Assembly: GCF_007655005.1 (NCBI RefSeq) | Contig: NZ_SZVW01000003.1 | Location: 62,001 to 126,000, forward strand | DNA from: Streptomyces tibetensis | GTDB taxonomy: Bacteria; Actinomycetota; Actinomycetes; Streptomycetales; Streptomycetaceae | DNA: 64,000 bases | Reading direction: 5' to 3' | Shown: piece after piece, positions 31,583 to 40,418 of the stretch | Layout of the letters: each line of letters opens with the position of its first letter | How positions within the stretch are numbered: position 1 is the stretch's first letter | Translations under genes and position numbers: made by a program | The notes under the pieces: generated by a model | Databases searched by the model: none | The model's input: only the letters and a program-made list of their open reading frames with translations | Told to the model about the DNA's origin: nothing

Positions 31583-32728
31583 CTAGAGCAGCGCCAGTTG
31601 TCCTTCGGGACCCTCCTCGGGCCCCTCCAGCACCGACGCAGGGCGGCGGGCCCCGCTCGGCACCGGCAGGACGCCCGCCTCGCGCAGCTCCGTCGCCGTG
31701 ACCGGGTCGGGAAGCTCCGGTGCCTCCAAGGGGCGCAGCTCGGCCAGGAGCGCGAGGACGGTGATCAGCTCCAGCAGCTCCGACGTCCAGGTCTGCGGCC
31801 AGGTGGCGGGACGGATCGCCGCCAGCGTGCCCGGCTCGGGGGCGGCGACGCGGGTCGCGAACCACTCCTGCAGGACGCGCACCCCGCCCACCTCGAAGTC
31901 CCAGGCCTCCGGCGGCACCGGGGAGATGCGGCCCTCGTCCAGGAACAGGGCCTCCTCGTCCCGGTCGTAGCGCAGCGCCACCGGCCGGGAGGGCAGCGGG
32001 GCACGGACGTAGGGCCGGCGCCCGCCGGGGAGCTTCGGGCGTTCGCCGTCGCGGCGCATCAGCCACAGCAGCCGGTGCCCCAGCTCCAGGCCCCGCTCCC
32101 ACGCGCCGGCGTCCCCGGTGAGCGGGACCGTGAGGTCCGAGCGGGTCGTGGCCGTGACCCAGGCCAGTACGTCCAGCGGCGCCGGCGTGCCGCCCAGGCG
32201 GGTGCCGAGGTGGTCCAGCAGGCCCGGGGCCAGATTCGGCTCGCGGCCGCCCGGGCGCCGGAACAGCGGGCGGATCCGGCCGGGGCGCACCAGCGGGAGC
32301 AGCGAGGTGACGAGCAGGGGCGGCTCGGCCCCGGGCGTCTCCACCGCGAAGACCTGCGGCTCGTCCGCCACCCGCCACAGCTCGGGGCGGGCCGCGTCGA
32401 TCAGCCGCTGGTCGGGGATGAGCCACTGCTCGTCGTAGGGCGCGAGCAGGACGCGCACCGGCTCCGGGCAGGGCCCCGAGGGGCGCACCAGCTTCTGCGT
32501 GCCGCAGCCGGACCGGCCGGGCAACTGGCCGACCGCCGTGTGCAGCGTGCGCGAGCGGGTCGGCTCGAACAGGGACTCGCGGTCCGGCCCCTCGGCCTTC
32601 ATCAAGGCGTCCCAGCGGGCCTTCAGGGACGCCGCGTCCGGCGCCGCCGGCCAGCCCCGGCCGAGCCGCGGCGGTGCGACGGACCACGGCATGAGGTCCG
32701 CCAGCAGCGGAGCGTCGTCGTGCGTCAC
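31583..32728 (-). CDS. Orphan type ISP restriction enzyme specificity-domain protein
   Basis: 381 aa resembling the C-terminal target-recognition part of type ISP restriction-modification enzymes (LlaBIII-like). Recognisable blocks are PDEQWLIPDQRLIDAARPELWRV-like (AARPELW), RPLFRRPGGREPNLAPGLLDHL, LPGGRRPYVRAPLPSRPVALRYDRDEEALFLDEGRISPVP and TWTSELLELITVLALLAEL. No methylase motifs (NPPY, FxGxG) and no helicase or nuclease motors are in this protein or beside it. The start is uncertain: GTG 32728 follows TACGAT by seven bases, fitting a leaderless transcript; ATG 32737 adds three residues. It may be a domesticated DNA-binding domain rather than a restriction enzyme; the family assignment rests on recalled similarity. 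Confidence 0.6.
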   Translation of the reverse strand: MTHDDAPLLADLMPWSVAPPRLGRGWPAAPDAASLKARWDALMKAEGPDRESLFEPTRSRTLHTAVGQLPGRSGCGTQKLVRPSGPCPEPVRVLLAPYDEQWLIPDQRLIDAARPELWRVADEPQVFAVETPGAEPPLLVTSLLPLVRPGRIRPLFRRPGGREPNLAPGLLDHLGTRLGGTPAPLDVLAWVTATTRSDLTVPLTGDAGAWERGLELGHRLLWLMRRDGERPKLPGGRRPYVRAPLPSRPVALRYDRDEEALFLDEGRISPVPPEAWDFEVGGVRVLQEWFATRVAAPEPGTLAAIRPATWPQTWTSELLELITVLALLAELRPLEAPELPDPVTATELREAGVLPVPSGARRPASVLEGPEEGPEGQLALL

Positions 32729-32831
32729 GCAGGGCATCGTACGACGTGTCCGGCGCCCGGAAGGGGCGCGGGGAACGGCGCGACCGGCCCCCGCCGGCGC
32801 GCGGAACGGCACGGCGCTTCCCGCCCAGCGC

Positions 32832-33581
32832 TCACGTGGCGTCCAGGGTCACCGTGAAGGAGAACCGGTCCCCGCGGTAGTGGATGACGGCCACGTCCAG
32901 GGGCCGCCCGGCGGCGTCGTAGGTCACCCCGGTGTAGTGCAGGATCGGGCTCAGCAGAGGGACTTGGAGCAGCTTCGCGGTCTCCGGGTCGGCCAGCCGC
33001 GCCTCCACCGTGTCCGTGATGCGACTGATGTCCGCCCCCACCACGTCCCGCAGCACCTTGGTCATGGGCCACCGGAGAAGGTCGTCCAGGTCGATGCGCG
33101 CGGCCAGTTCGGGGCGGACGTAGTTGCGGGCGTGATTCGTCGGCTCGCCGGTCTTCTCGTCGCTGCGCAGCCGGTGGTACGTCGACACCTGACGCACATC
33201 GGGGAAGAACTCGGCGAGTTCGCCCGGCACGGGCGCGCTTGCGTGGTCCAGCAGTTCGGTCGTCATGCCGGACTGCTGGGCCACGATCGCGTCCACCGAG
33301 CCGAGCAGGCGCACCGGGGAACCCCGGCGCACGTCCGGCTCGATGAACGTGCCCCGCCGGCGGTGGCGCGTGATCAGCCCCTCGTCCTCCAGCTCCTTCA
33401 GCGCCTGCCGCATCGTCAGCACGCTCACGCCGTAGTGCCCGGCCAGCTGCTCCTCGGTGGGCAGCCGCAGCGGGTCCTGCGGCGAGCGGCCGAGGATCGA
33501 GGCGCGCAGCGACTGCGACACCTGGTACCAGAGCGGCAGCTTGCGGTTCAGGACGATCGAGTCCGGGGCGAAGGAGGTCAC
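32832..33581 (-). CDS. GntR/UTRA-family regulator next to hmgA
   Basis: 249 aa. N-terminal GntR wHTH (LPLWYQVSQSLRASILGR...LPTEEQLAGHYGVSVLTMRQALKELEDEGLITR) and a C-terminal UTRA ligand domain (about 95-245, ending PLDVAVIHYRGDRFSFTVTLDA), the HutC subfamily layout. GTG 33581 is the start; no Shine-Dalgarno is visible. It lies downstream of hmgA on the same strand with an 81-bp gap, so it probably controls tyrosine or homogentisate catabolism. The effector is inferred from position only. Confidence 0.88.
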   Translation of the reverse strand: MTSFAPDSIVLNRKLPLWYQVSQSLRASILGRSPQDPLRLPTEEQLAGHYGVSVLTMRQALKELEDEGLITRHRRRGTFIEPDVRRGSPVRLLGSVDAIVAQQSGMTTELLDHASAPVPGELAEFFPDVRQVSTYHRLRSDEKTGEPTNHARNYVRPELAARIDLDDLLRWPMTKVLRDVVGADISRITDTVEARLADPETAKLLQVPLLSPILHYTGVTYDAAGRPLDVAVIHYRGDRFSFTVTLDAT

Positions 33582-33662
33582 GGGTCATCCGTACCGGTAG
33601 GAAATGATCAGTGCAAGGGCGTGCCGGGCGTCGCGACGCCGCGGGGATCCGCCAGAAGCCAC

Positions 33663-35009
33663 CTAGGGGCGGAAGTGCCGCTCCAGGCCCCGCCAGACGT
33701 CGTCGTAGCGCTGCTGGAGGTGTTCCGCGCGGGCCGCGTGCGGGGTGAGGGTGAGCGGCCAGCGCGTCTCGAACATGAACGCCAGGCCGTCGTCGATCTT
33801 CTGCGGCTTCAGCTCGGCGGCGCTCGCCCGGTCGAAGGTCTCCCGGTCCGGGCCGTGCGCCGACATCATGTTGTGCAGCGACCCGCCGCCCGGCACGAAG
33901 CCCTCCGCCTTGGCGTCGTACGCGCCCTCGATCAGGCCCATGTACTCGCTCATCACGTTCCGGTGGAAGTACGGCGGCCGGAACGTGTCCTCGCCCACCA
34001 GCCAGCGCGGCGCGAACACCACGAAGTCGACACCGGCCAGGCCCGGGGTGTCCGACGGGGACGTCAGCACCGTGAAGATCGACGGGTCCGGGTGGTCGTA
34101 GGTGATGGTGCCGAGCGCATTGAAGCGGCGCAGGTCGTAGACGTACGGCACATGGTTGCCGTGCCAGGCGACGACGTCGAGGGGGGAGTGGTCGTAGGTG
34201 GCGGTCCACAGGTTGCCGCAGAACTTGTTCACCACCTCCACCGGGCCTTCGACGTCCTCGTAGGCGGCGACGGGCGCGCAAAAGTCCCGGGGGCTCGCGA
34301 GCCCGTTGGCGCCGATCGGGCCGAGGTCGGGCAGACGGAAGGGCGCGCCGTAGTTCTCGCACACATAGCCGCGGGCGGACTCGTCGAGCAGTTCCACACG
34401 GAAGCGGACCCCACGCGGGATGAGCGCGACATGTCCCGGCTCCACATGGAGCAGACCGAACTCGGTGTGCAGCAGCAGGCCGCCGCGCTCCGGGACGATC
34501 AGCAGTTCGCCGTCGGCGTCGCTGAACACCCGGTCCATCGAGGCGTTGGCGGTGTAGAGGTGCACAGCGACGCCGGTGCGCTGGGTGGCATCGCCGTTGC
34601 CGCCCAGGGTCCACAGGCCCGCCAGGAAGTCGGTCTCGGGCGCTGGGTCGGGCAGCGGGTTCCAGCGCAGCCGGTTGGGATCGGGCACGGTCTGGGTGAA
34701 GGGGGCGGTGCGGATCGTGCCGTTGTGGGTCCGGGTGAACGCCGGGTGCGCGGCCGACGGGCGGATCCGGTACAGCCACGACCGGCGGTTGTGGGCCCGC
34801 GGCTCGGTGAACGCCGTACCGCTCAGCTGCTCCGCGTACAGTCCGAGCGGGGCCCGCTGGGGCGAGTTGCGGCCCTCGGGCAGCGCGCCAGGGACGGCCT
34901 GCGAGCTGTGCTCGTTGCCGAAGCCGGAGAGGTAGGCCAGCCCTTCGGCGGTCTTCCGCGCTCCGCCGTGCTCGAACGCGCTCGCGCGGGTGGTGCCCCC
35001 ATCGCCCAT
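33663..35009 (-). CDS. hmgA: Homogentisate 1,2-dioxygenase
   Basis: 448-aa non-haem Fe(II) ring-cleaving enzyme of tyrosine and phenylalanine catabolism; it converts homogentisate to maleylacetoacetate. Length is that of the family. Hallmarks are [18 protein letters not shown] (about 27-44), [33 protein letters not shown] (Fe ligands His and Glu) and [16 protein letters not shown] (Fe His). AAGGGAG lies upstream of the ATG. A 5-bp inverted repeat, TCCTA-N10-TAGGA (35035-35054), in the promoter could be an operator for the GntR regulator. Divergent from a lipoprotein gene. Confidence 0.96.
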   Translation of the reverse strand: MGDGGTTRASAFEHGGARKTAEGLAYLSGFGNEHSSQAVPGALPEGRNSPQRAPLGLYAEQLSGTAFTEPRAHNRRSWLYRIRPSAAHPAFTRTHNGTIRTAPFTQTVPDPNRLRWNPLPDPAPETDFLAGLWTLGGNGDATQRTGVAVHLYTANASMDRVFSDADGELLIVPERGGLLLHTEFGLLHVEPGHVALIPRGVRFRVELLDESARGYVCENYGAPFRLPDLGPIGANGLASPRDFCAPVAAYEDVEGPVEVVNKFCGNLWTATYDHSPLDVVAWHGNHVPYVYDLRRFNALGTITYDHPDPSIFTVLTSPSDTPGLAGVDFVVFAPRWLVGEDTFRPPYFHRNVMSEYMGLIEGAYDAKAEGFVPGGGSLHNMMSAHGPDRETFDRASAAELKPQKIDDGLAFMFETRWPLTLTPHAARAEHLQQRYDDVWRGLERHFRP

Positions 35010-35163
35010 GATCGCTGCTCCCTTGCGGTCTGATTCCTATGTAGCACCGTAGGATTGCGATGTCACCGACGCAAGAGGGGCGCGCGCCCTCCTCTTCACG
35101 GATGACCGGAACCCGACTTGAGAATGATCCGCAGGGGCGGACGTGTGTTCTACGCTCCCGAAC

Positions 35164-35838
35164 ATGTCGTGGACACGGAGACTTTGCGCCGCGCTCGCGG
35201 GCTGTGTCCTCCTCCTGGCCGGATCCGCGGGCTGCGGCACCGGTGACGCCCGGGAGGGCGGTGCGTCGCCCGCACCGGTCGGCAAGATCCTCGAGGACCG
35301 GGGCCAGGACGGGCAGCCCCTTCGCGAGGTGGCACCCGAGGGCGCCCCCGACGTCGGGATCGAGGTGCAGCCCGACGCGGCCGGCGGCTGGGACGTACGC
35401 CTGACCGTACGGAACTTCCGCTTCTCGCCGGCCGGCACGGCAGCCCGCCCGGTGGCCGGGCGCGGCCTCGCGCGCCTCTTCGTCGACGGCCGCCCCGTGA
35501 CCCGCCTCCGCACCTCCACCTACCGGCTGGACGCCCGTCTCGTGCCGCGCGGCACGCACCACGTCACGGCTCGTCTTCACGCCGACGACGGCACCGTGTG
35601 GGCGGTGGAGGGCAAGCCCGTGCAGAGCACGGCCGACATCACCGCGTCGGAGCCGGGCCCGGCGATGACGTCGGACGCCGCCTCCCGGCGCAAGGCCCGG
35701 ACCCAGGGCGTGGACACCGGGGACCCGGGTTCACCGGACGGCGGCCGGGACGCACCCGGGGGCCGAGGCTCGCCGCCCGGCGGCCCGGGCGCATCCGGGG
35801 GCCGAGGTTCACCGGACGGCGGCCGACGGGCATCATGA
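35164..35838 (+). CDS. Putative secreted lipoprotein with Gly/Pro-rich tail
   Basis: 224 aa. The N-terminus has a lipoprotein signal with lipobox LAGSAGC (Cys24), so lipid anchoring on the outer membrane face is expected. The central part (about 60-165) contains a beta-rich domain with VGIEVQPDAAGGWDVRLTVRNFRFSP and TRLRTSTYRLDARLVPRGTHHVTARLHADDG; it resembles no family I can name. The last 40 residues are repeats of GSPDGGR and GGRGSP. The ATG is chosen for the signal peptide. Its stop overlaps the TetR start (ATGA), an unusual coupling of a lipoprotein to a regulator. Confidence 0.75.
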   Translation: MSWTRRLCAALAGCVLLLAGSAGCGTGDAREGGASPAPVGKILEDRGQDGQPLREVAPEGAPDVGIEVQPDAAGGWDVRLTVRNFRFSPAGTAARPVAGRGLARLFVDGRPVTRLRTSTYRLDARLVPRGTHHVTARLHADDGTVWAVEGKPVQSTADITASEPGPAMTSDAASRRKARTQGVDTGDPGSPDGGRDAPGGRGSPPGGPGASGGRGSPDGGRRAS

Positions 35839-36455
35839 AGCCCGTGCCCCACGCGACATCGCTCCGACGTGCGCCCGTGCAGCGGCGCAGTGCCGAACGC
35901 CTGACCAGGATCCTCGACGCCTGCGCCGACCTCCTCGACGAGGTGGGCTACGACGCCCTGAGCACCCGTGCCGTCGCCCAGCGGGCCTCGGTCCCGATCG
36001 GCTCGGTCTACCGCTTCTTCGGCAACAAGCGCCAGATGGCCGACGCCCTGGCCCAGCGCAACCTGGAACGGTACTCCGAGCGTGTCACGCAGCGCCTGCG
36101 GGACGCCGGCGAGGGCGACGGCTGGCGCACGGCCATGGACGCCGTGCTCGACGAGTACCTGGACATGAAGCGCACCGCGCCCGGCTTCTCCCTGGTCGAC
36201 TTCGGCAATCAGATCCCGGTCGGCGCCCGCCAGGCCGAACCCAACCACCGCGTCGCCGACCGCCTCACCGATCTCCTCTCCGGCCATCTCGACCGCGAAC
36301 CCGACGACGATCTGCGGAGGGTCTTCCTCATAGCGGTCGAGACCGCGGACACCCTCGTGCACCTGGCGTTCCGGGTCGCGCCGGAGGGGGATCAGCGGAT
36401 CATCGACGAGGCACGAGAGATGCTGCGGGGCTATCTCGCCCGGGTGCTCGACTGA
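35835..36455 (+). CDS. TetR-family regulator coupled to lipoprotein gene
   Basis: 206 aa. HTH: RLTRILDACADLLDEVGYDALSTRAVAQRASVPIGSVYRFFGNKRQMADALAQRN (about 20-75). The C-terminal half is a ligand-binding helical domain. The ATGA overlap with the lipoprotein gene makes co-translation likely. Just after the gene, before the molybdopterin oxidoreductase, lies the palindrome CATACCGGTCGGTATG, a good candidate for its operator, so it may control that enzyme rather than the lipoprotein alone. Confidence 0.88.
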   Translation: MKPVPHATSLRRAPVQRRSAERLTRILDACADLLDEVGYDALSTRAVAQRASVPIGSVYRFFGNKRQMADALAQRNLERYSERVTQRLRDAGEGDGWRTAMDAVLDEYLDMKRTAPGFSLVDFGNQIPVGARQAEPNHRVADRLTDLLSGHLDREPDDDLRRVFLIAVETADTLVHLAFRVAPEGDQRIIDEAREMLRGYLARVLD

Positions 36456-36486
36456 CGCCGATCCGGTCAGGAGCCTCCCCACCGTT

Positions 36487-36502
36487 CATACCGGTCGGTA
36501 TG
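36487..36502. promoter_or_regulatory. TetR-type palindromic operator before the oxidoreductase
   Basis: CATACCGGTCGGTATG is a perfect palindrome of 7-bp arms around GT, 32 bp past the TetR stop and 48 bp before the oxidoreductase start. ATACCG-CGGTAT is a common TetR half-site pair. A related element lies inside the MHS transporter promoter (50615-50643). Confidence 0.72.
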
Positions 36503-36549
36503 CTCGGGCGCGTCAGTGCGTCACCGTAGCCGCCGCCCCGGGAGGACCC

Positions 36550-38817
36550 GTGTCCCGCACCGCCCTGCGTATCTGCCCCCTGTGTGAGGCCACCTGCGGC
36601 CTGACCCTCACCATCGAGGGCACGCGCGTCACTCACGCCCGCGGTGACCGCGACGACGTGTTCAGCCGGGGGTTCATCTGCCCCAAGGGCGCCTCCTTCG
36701 GGGCGGTCGACTCCGACCCCGACCGGCTGCGCACGCCGCTCGTGCGCCGGGACGGGGAGCTGTGCGAGGCCACCTGGGAAGAGGCCTTCGACGCGGTCGC
36801 CGCCGGTGTCCGGCCCGTCGTGGAGCGCCACGGCCCGAACTCCGTCGGGGTCGTGCTCGGCAACCCCAACGTGCACACCATGGCCGGTGCCCTCTACCCG
36901 GCCGTCCTGCTCGCCGGGCTCGGCACCCGCAGCGTCTTCACCGCCTCGACGGTCGACCAGATGCCCAAGCACGTCTCCAGCGGTCTCCTCTTCGGCGACG
37001 CGAACGCCATCCCGGTGCCCGACCTCGACCACACCGATCATCTGCTCCTGATCGGCGCCAACCCCCTGGAGTCCAACGGCAGTCTGTGCACCGCCGCCGA
37101 CTTCCCGGGCAAGCTCAAGGCGCTCAAGGCCCGCGGCGGCACCCTCGTCGTGATCGACCCGCGGCGCACCCGCACCGCGAAGCTCGCCGACCGGCACGTC
37201 GCCGTCCGGCCCGGCACCGACGCGCTGCTGCTGGCGGCGATGGCGCGGGTGCTCTTCGACGAGGGCCTCGTCGAGCCGACGCCGCACGTGCAGGGCATCG
37301 AGGAACTCTCCGCGATACTCGCGGAGTTCACCCCCGAAGCCGTCGCCGAGGCCTGTGACGTCGACGCCGGCGTCATCCGCACCCTCGCCCGCGACCTGGC
37401 CGCCGCCCCGACCGCCGCCGTCTACGGCCGCATCGGCAGCTGCACCGTCCCGCACGGCACCCTCGCCAGCTGGCTCGTCGACGTCCTGAACATCCTCACC
37501 GGCAACCTCGACCGGCCCGGCGGTGCCCTCTTCCCGCAGGCCGCCACCGACAAGACCCCGCGTCCCGCCGGACCCGGCCGCGGCTTCGCCCTCGGGCGCT
37601 GGCACTCCCGGGTGAGCGGACACCCCGAAGCCAAGGGCGAGCTGCCCCTGTCGGCCCTCGCGGAGGAGATCGACACCCTCACCGAGGAGGGCGAACCGGT
37701 CCGCGCGCTGATCGCGGTCGCCGCCAACCCCGTGCTGTCCGCGCCCGACGGCGACCGGCTCGACAAGGCCCTCGACTCGCTGGACTTCATGGTCAGTGTC
37801 GACCCCTACCTCAACGAGACCTCACGCCACGCCAACGTCGTTCTGCCCCCGCCCCCGCCCTCCCAGAGCCCCCACCACGACTTCGCCTTCAACACCCTCG
37901 CCGTGCGCAACCAGGTCCGCTACACCCGCCCGGCGATCCCCCTGGAGCCCGGCCGCATGGCCGAGACGGAGATCCTGGCCCGGCTGATCCTGGCCGTGAC
38001 CGGTATGCAGGGGGCCGATCCCGCCGCGGTCGATCAGATGGTCATCGACCAGACCCTCGGCAAGGCGGTGAAGGACCCGCACTCGCCCGTATACGACAGC
38101 GACCCGCGCGAGCTGGCCGGCCGGCTCACCGGCGACACCGGCCCGGAGCGCCGGCTCGACATGATGCTGCGCCTCGGCCCCTACGGCGACGGCTTCGGCG
38201 CCCGGCCCGACGGACTCGGCCTGGAGCAGCTGCTCGCGCACCCGCACGGCATCGACCTAGGCCCGCTGCGGCCCCGCCTGCCGCAGCCCCTGAAGACCCG
38301 CAGCGGCCGGGTGGAGCTGCTGCCCGGCCCGATCGCGGACGACCTGCCCCGGCTGCGCGCCGCCCTGGCCGAACGCCCCGAAGGACTCGTCCTGGTCGGC
38401 CGCCGCCATCTGCGCTCGAACAACAGCTGGATGCACAACGTGCCCGCCCTCACCGGCGGCTCCAACCGCTGCACCCTGCACCTCCACCCCGAGGACGCCG
38501 AGCGGCTGGGTGTCGAGGACGGGGCCGCCGTGCGCGTGAAGGGCGCCGGGGGAGAGGTCGTCGCACCCGCGGAGGTCACCGACACCGTCCGCCGGGGCGT
38601 GGTGAGCCTGCCGCACGGCTGGGGTCACGACCGCCCCGGTACCCGCCTCGGCCACGCCTCCAAGGAGCCCGGCGTCAACGTCAACCAACTCCTCGACGGC
38701 CGCCTGCTGGACCCGCTGTCGGGCAACGCGGTTCTCAACGGCGTGCCCGTCGAAGTCGCCCCCGCGAGCACCGCCGAATGTGCTTCCGTGACCGAAAAGC
38801 TCACCGCTCTGACCTGA
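36550..38817 (+). CDS. Molybdopterin oxidoreductase with N-terminal [4Fe-4S]
   Basis: 755-aa bis-MGD oxidoreductase of the DMSO-reductase superfamily, formate dehydrogenase/nitrate reductase-like. The [4Fe-4S] ligands are Cys9, Cys12, Cys16 and Cys44 (CPLCEATC...FICPKG). Domains: molybdopterin body to about residue 460 and molybdopterin-binding C-terminal beta barrel (LHLHPEDAERLGVEDGAAVRVKG). The residue that would coordinate Mo cannot be assigned reliably; the substrate is unknown. No signal peptide and no membrane or electron-transfer partner genes adjoin, so it is probably cytoplasmic. GTG 36550 follows GGAGGACCC. It may be controlled by TetR through the palindrome at 36487-36502. Confidence 0.88.
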   Translation: MSRTALRICPLCEATCGLTLTIEGTRVTHARGDRDDVFSRGFICPKGASFGAVDSDPDRLRTPLVRRDGELCEATWEEAFDAVAAGVRPVVERHGPNSVGVVLGNPNVHTMAGALYPAVLLAGLGTRSVFTASTVDQMPKHVSSGLLFGDANAIPVPDLDHTDHLLLIGANPLESNGSLCTAADFPGKLKALKARGGTLVVIDPRRTRTAKLADRHVAVRPGTDALLLAAMARVLFDEGLVEPTPHVQGIEELSAILAEFTPEAVAEACDVDAGVIRTLARDLAAAPTAAVYGRIGSCTVPHGTLASWLVDVLNILTGNLDRPGGALFPQAATDKTPRPAGPGRGFALGRWHSRVSGHPEAKGELPLSALAEEIDTLTEEGEPVRALIAVAANPVLSAPDGDRLDKALDSLDFMVSVDPYLNETSRHANVVLPPPPPSQSPHHDFAFNTLAVRNQVRYTRPAIPLEPGRMAETEILARLILAVTGMQGADPAAVDQMVIDQTLGKAVKDPHSPVYDSDPRELAGRLTGDTGPERRLDMMLRLGPYGDGFGARPDGLGLEQLLAHPHGIDLGPLRPRLPQPLKTRSGRVELLPGPIADDLPRLRAALAERPEGLVLVGRRHLRSNNSWMHNVPALTGGSNRCTLHLHPEDAERLGVEDGAAVRVKGAGGEVVAPAEVTDTVRRGVVSLPHGWGHDRPGTRLGHASKEPGVNVNQLLDGRLLDPLSGNAVLNGVPVEVAPASTAECASVTEKLTALT

Positions 38818-38867
38818 GCAAAGCTGTGACCAGCAGTTTTGCGCTTATTGCTCGCACGTCAACGTCT

Positions 38868-38897
38868 TGTTAACGCTGCTTGACGGGACCTAACGTC
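38868..38897 (+). promoter_or_regulatory. Predicted sigma70-type promoter of the citrate transporter gene
   Basis: TTGTTA (38868-38873) and TAACGT (38892-38897) are 18 bp apart, 55 bp before the transporter ATG. This is a reasonable HrdB-type promoter; the position is inferred from sequence only. Confidence 0.5.
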
Positions 38898-38952
38898 TCG
38901 GGAACCGCCGGCCCTGGTGGGATGTTCAAGGGCGAACGTTAGGTATCCACTC

Positions 38953-40395
38953 ATGCTGACCATCCTCGGCTTCGCCATGATCGCGACCTTCCTGGTCCTG
39001 ATCATGATGAAGAAGATGTCGCCGATCGCGGCGCTCGTGCTGATTCCCGCGCTGTTCTGCGTGTTCGTCGGCAAGGGCGCCAAGCTCGGTGACTACGTCC
39101 TCGACGGCGTGACCGACCTCGCCCCCACCGCGGCGATGCTCATGTTCGCGATCGTCTACTTCGGCGTGATGATCGACGTCGGCCTCTTCGACCCGATCGT
39201 CCGCGGGATCCTCAAATTCTGTAAAGCCGACCCGATGCGGATCGTCGTCGGCACCGCCGTGCTCGCCGCCATCGTGTCGCTGGACGGCGACGGCTCGACC
39301 ACCTTCATGATCACCGTCTCGGCGATGTACCCGCTGTACAAGCGCCTGAAGATGAGCCTGGTCGTGATGACCGGTGTCGCCGCCATGGCCAACGGCGTGA
39401 TGAACACCCTCCCCTGGGGCGGCCCGACCGCCCGCGCCGCGACCGCGCTGAAGCTCGACGCCAGCGACATCTTCGTCCCGATGATCCCGGCGCTCCTGGT
39501 GGGCCTGCTCTTCGTCTTCATCCTGTCCTACGTGCTCGGCGTGCGCGAGCGCCGGCGGCTCGGCGTGCTGACGCTGGACGAGGTGCTGGAGGAGGAGAAG
39601 GAGACCGAGACGGTCCTCGTCGGCTCCGGTGCCTCCGGCGACGGCAAGGTCTCGATGCGCAAGGGCGGCACGGCCGCCGCGGGCTCCGGCACGGACGCCC
39701 CCGCGGGCGGCACGCCCTCCGGCGCCTCCACCGACTCCGGTGACGACGACACCTTCCAGGGCCTCGACCCGAACCGGCCCACCCTGCGCCCCAAGCTGTA
39801 CTGGTTCAACGCGCTGCTCACGGTCGGTCTGCTCACCGCCATGATCATGGAATGGCTGCCGATCCCGGTGCTGTTCCTGATCGGCGCCGCGCTCGTCCTC
39901 TCCGTGAACTTCCCGCACATCCCCGACCAGAAGGCCCGCCTGGCCGCCCACGCCGACAACGTCCTGAACGTCTCCGGCATGGTCTTCGCCGCCGCCGTCT
40001 TCACCGGCGTCCTGCAGGGCACCGGCATGGTCGACCACATGGCCAAGTGGATGGTGGACGTCATCCCCGCCAGCATGGGCCCGCACATGGCCCTCGTCAC
40101 CGGCGTCCTGAGCCTGCCGCTCACCTACTTCATGTCGAACGACGGCTTCTACTTCGGTGTCCTGCCCGTCCTCGCCGAGGCCGGTGCCGCGCACGGCGTC
40201 ACCCCGCTGGAGATGGCCCGCGCCTCGCTGGTCGGCCAGCCGCTGCACATGTCCAGCCCGCTCGTCCCGGCCGTCTACGTCCTGGTCGGCATGGCCAAGG
40301 TCGAGTTCGGCGACCACACCAAGTTCGTCGTGAAGTGGGCCGCCCTCACCTGCCTGGTCATCCTCGGCGCGGGCATGCTGTTCGGGATCATCTGA
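38953..40395 (+). CDS. CitMHS-family metal-citrate transporter
   Basis: 480-aa integral membrane transporter with about 11-12 helices in two halves. First half: MLTILGFAMIATFLVLIM, PTAAMLMFAIVYFGVMIDVGLFDP. Second half: YWFNALLTVGLLTAMIMEWL, NVLNVSGMVFAAAVFTGVLQGTGMVDHM and ALVTGVLSLPLTYFMSNDGFYFGVLPVL. The motifs VSLDGDGSTTFMITVSAM and the FMSNDGFYFG signature mark CitMHS symporters, which take up citrate complexed to Mg, Ca, Fe or other cations; S. coelicolor has a characterised homologue. A cytoplasmic loop of about 70 residues (Gly/Ser/Asp-rich) joins the halves. Start ATG 38953 has only a weak AAGGGCG upstream. Confidence 0.9.
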   Translation: MLTILGFAMIATFLVLIMMKKMSPIAALVLIPALFCVFVGKGAKLGDYVLDGVTDLAPTAAMLMFAIVYFGVMIDVGLFDPIVRGILKFCKADPMRIVVGTAVLAAIVSLDGDGSTTFMITVSAMYPLYKRLKMSLVVMTGVAAMANGVMNTLPWGGPTARAATALKLDASDIFVPMIPALLVGLLFVFILSYVLGVRERRRLGVLTLDEVLEEEKETETVLVGSGASGDGKVSMRKGGTAAAGSGTDAPAGGTPSGASTDSGDDDTFQGLDPNRPTLRPKLYWFNALLTVGLLTAMIMEWLPIPVLFLIGAALVLSVNFPHIPDQKARLAAHADNVLNVSGMVFAAAVFTGVLQGTGMVDHMAKWMVDVIPASMGPHMALVTGVLSLPLTYFMSNDGFYFGVLPVLAEAGAAHGVTPLEMARASLVGQPLHMSSPLVPAVYVLVGMAKVEFGDHTKFVVKWAALTCLVILGAGMLFGII

Positions 40396-40418
40396 GCCAC
40401 TTCATGGAGGACGTCATC

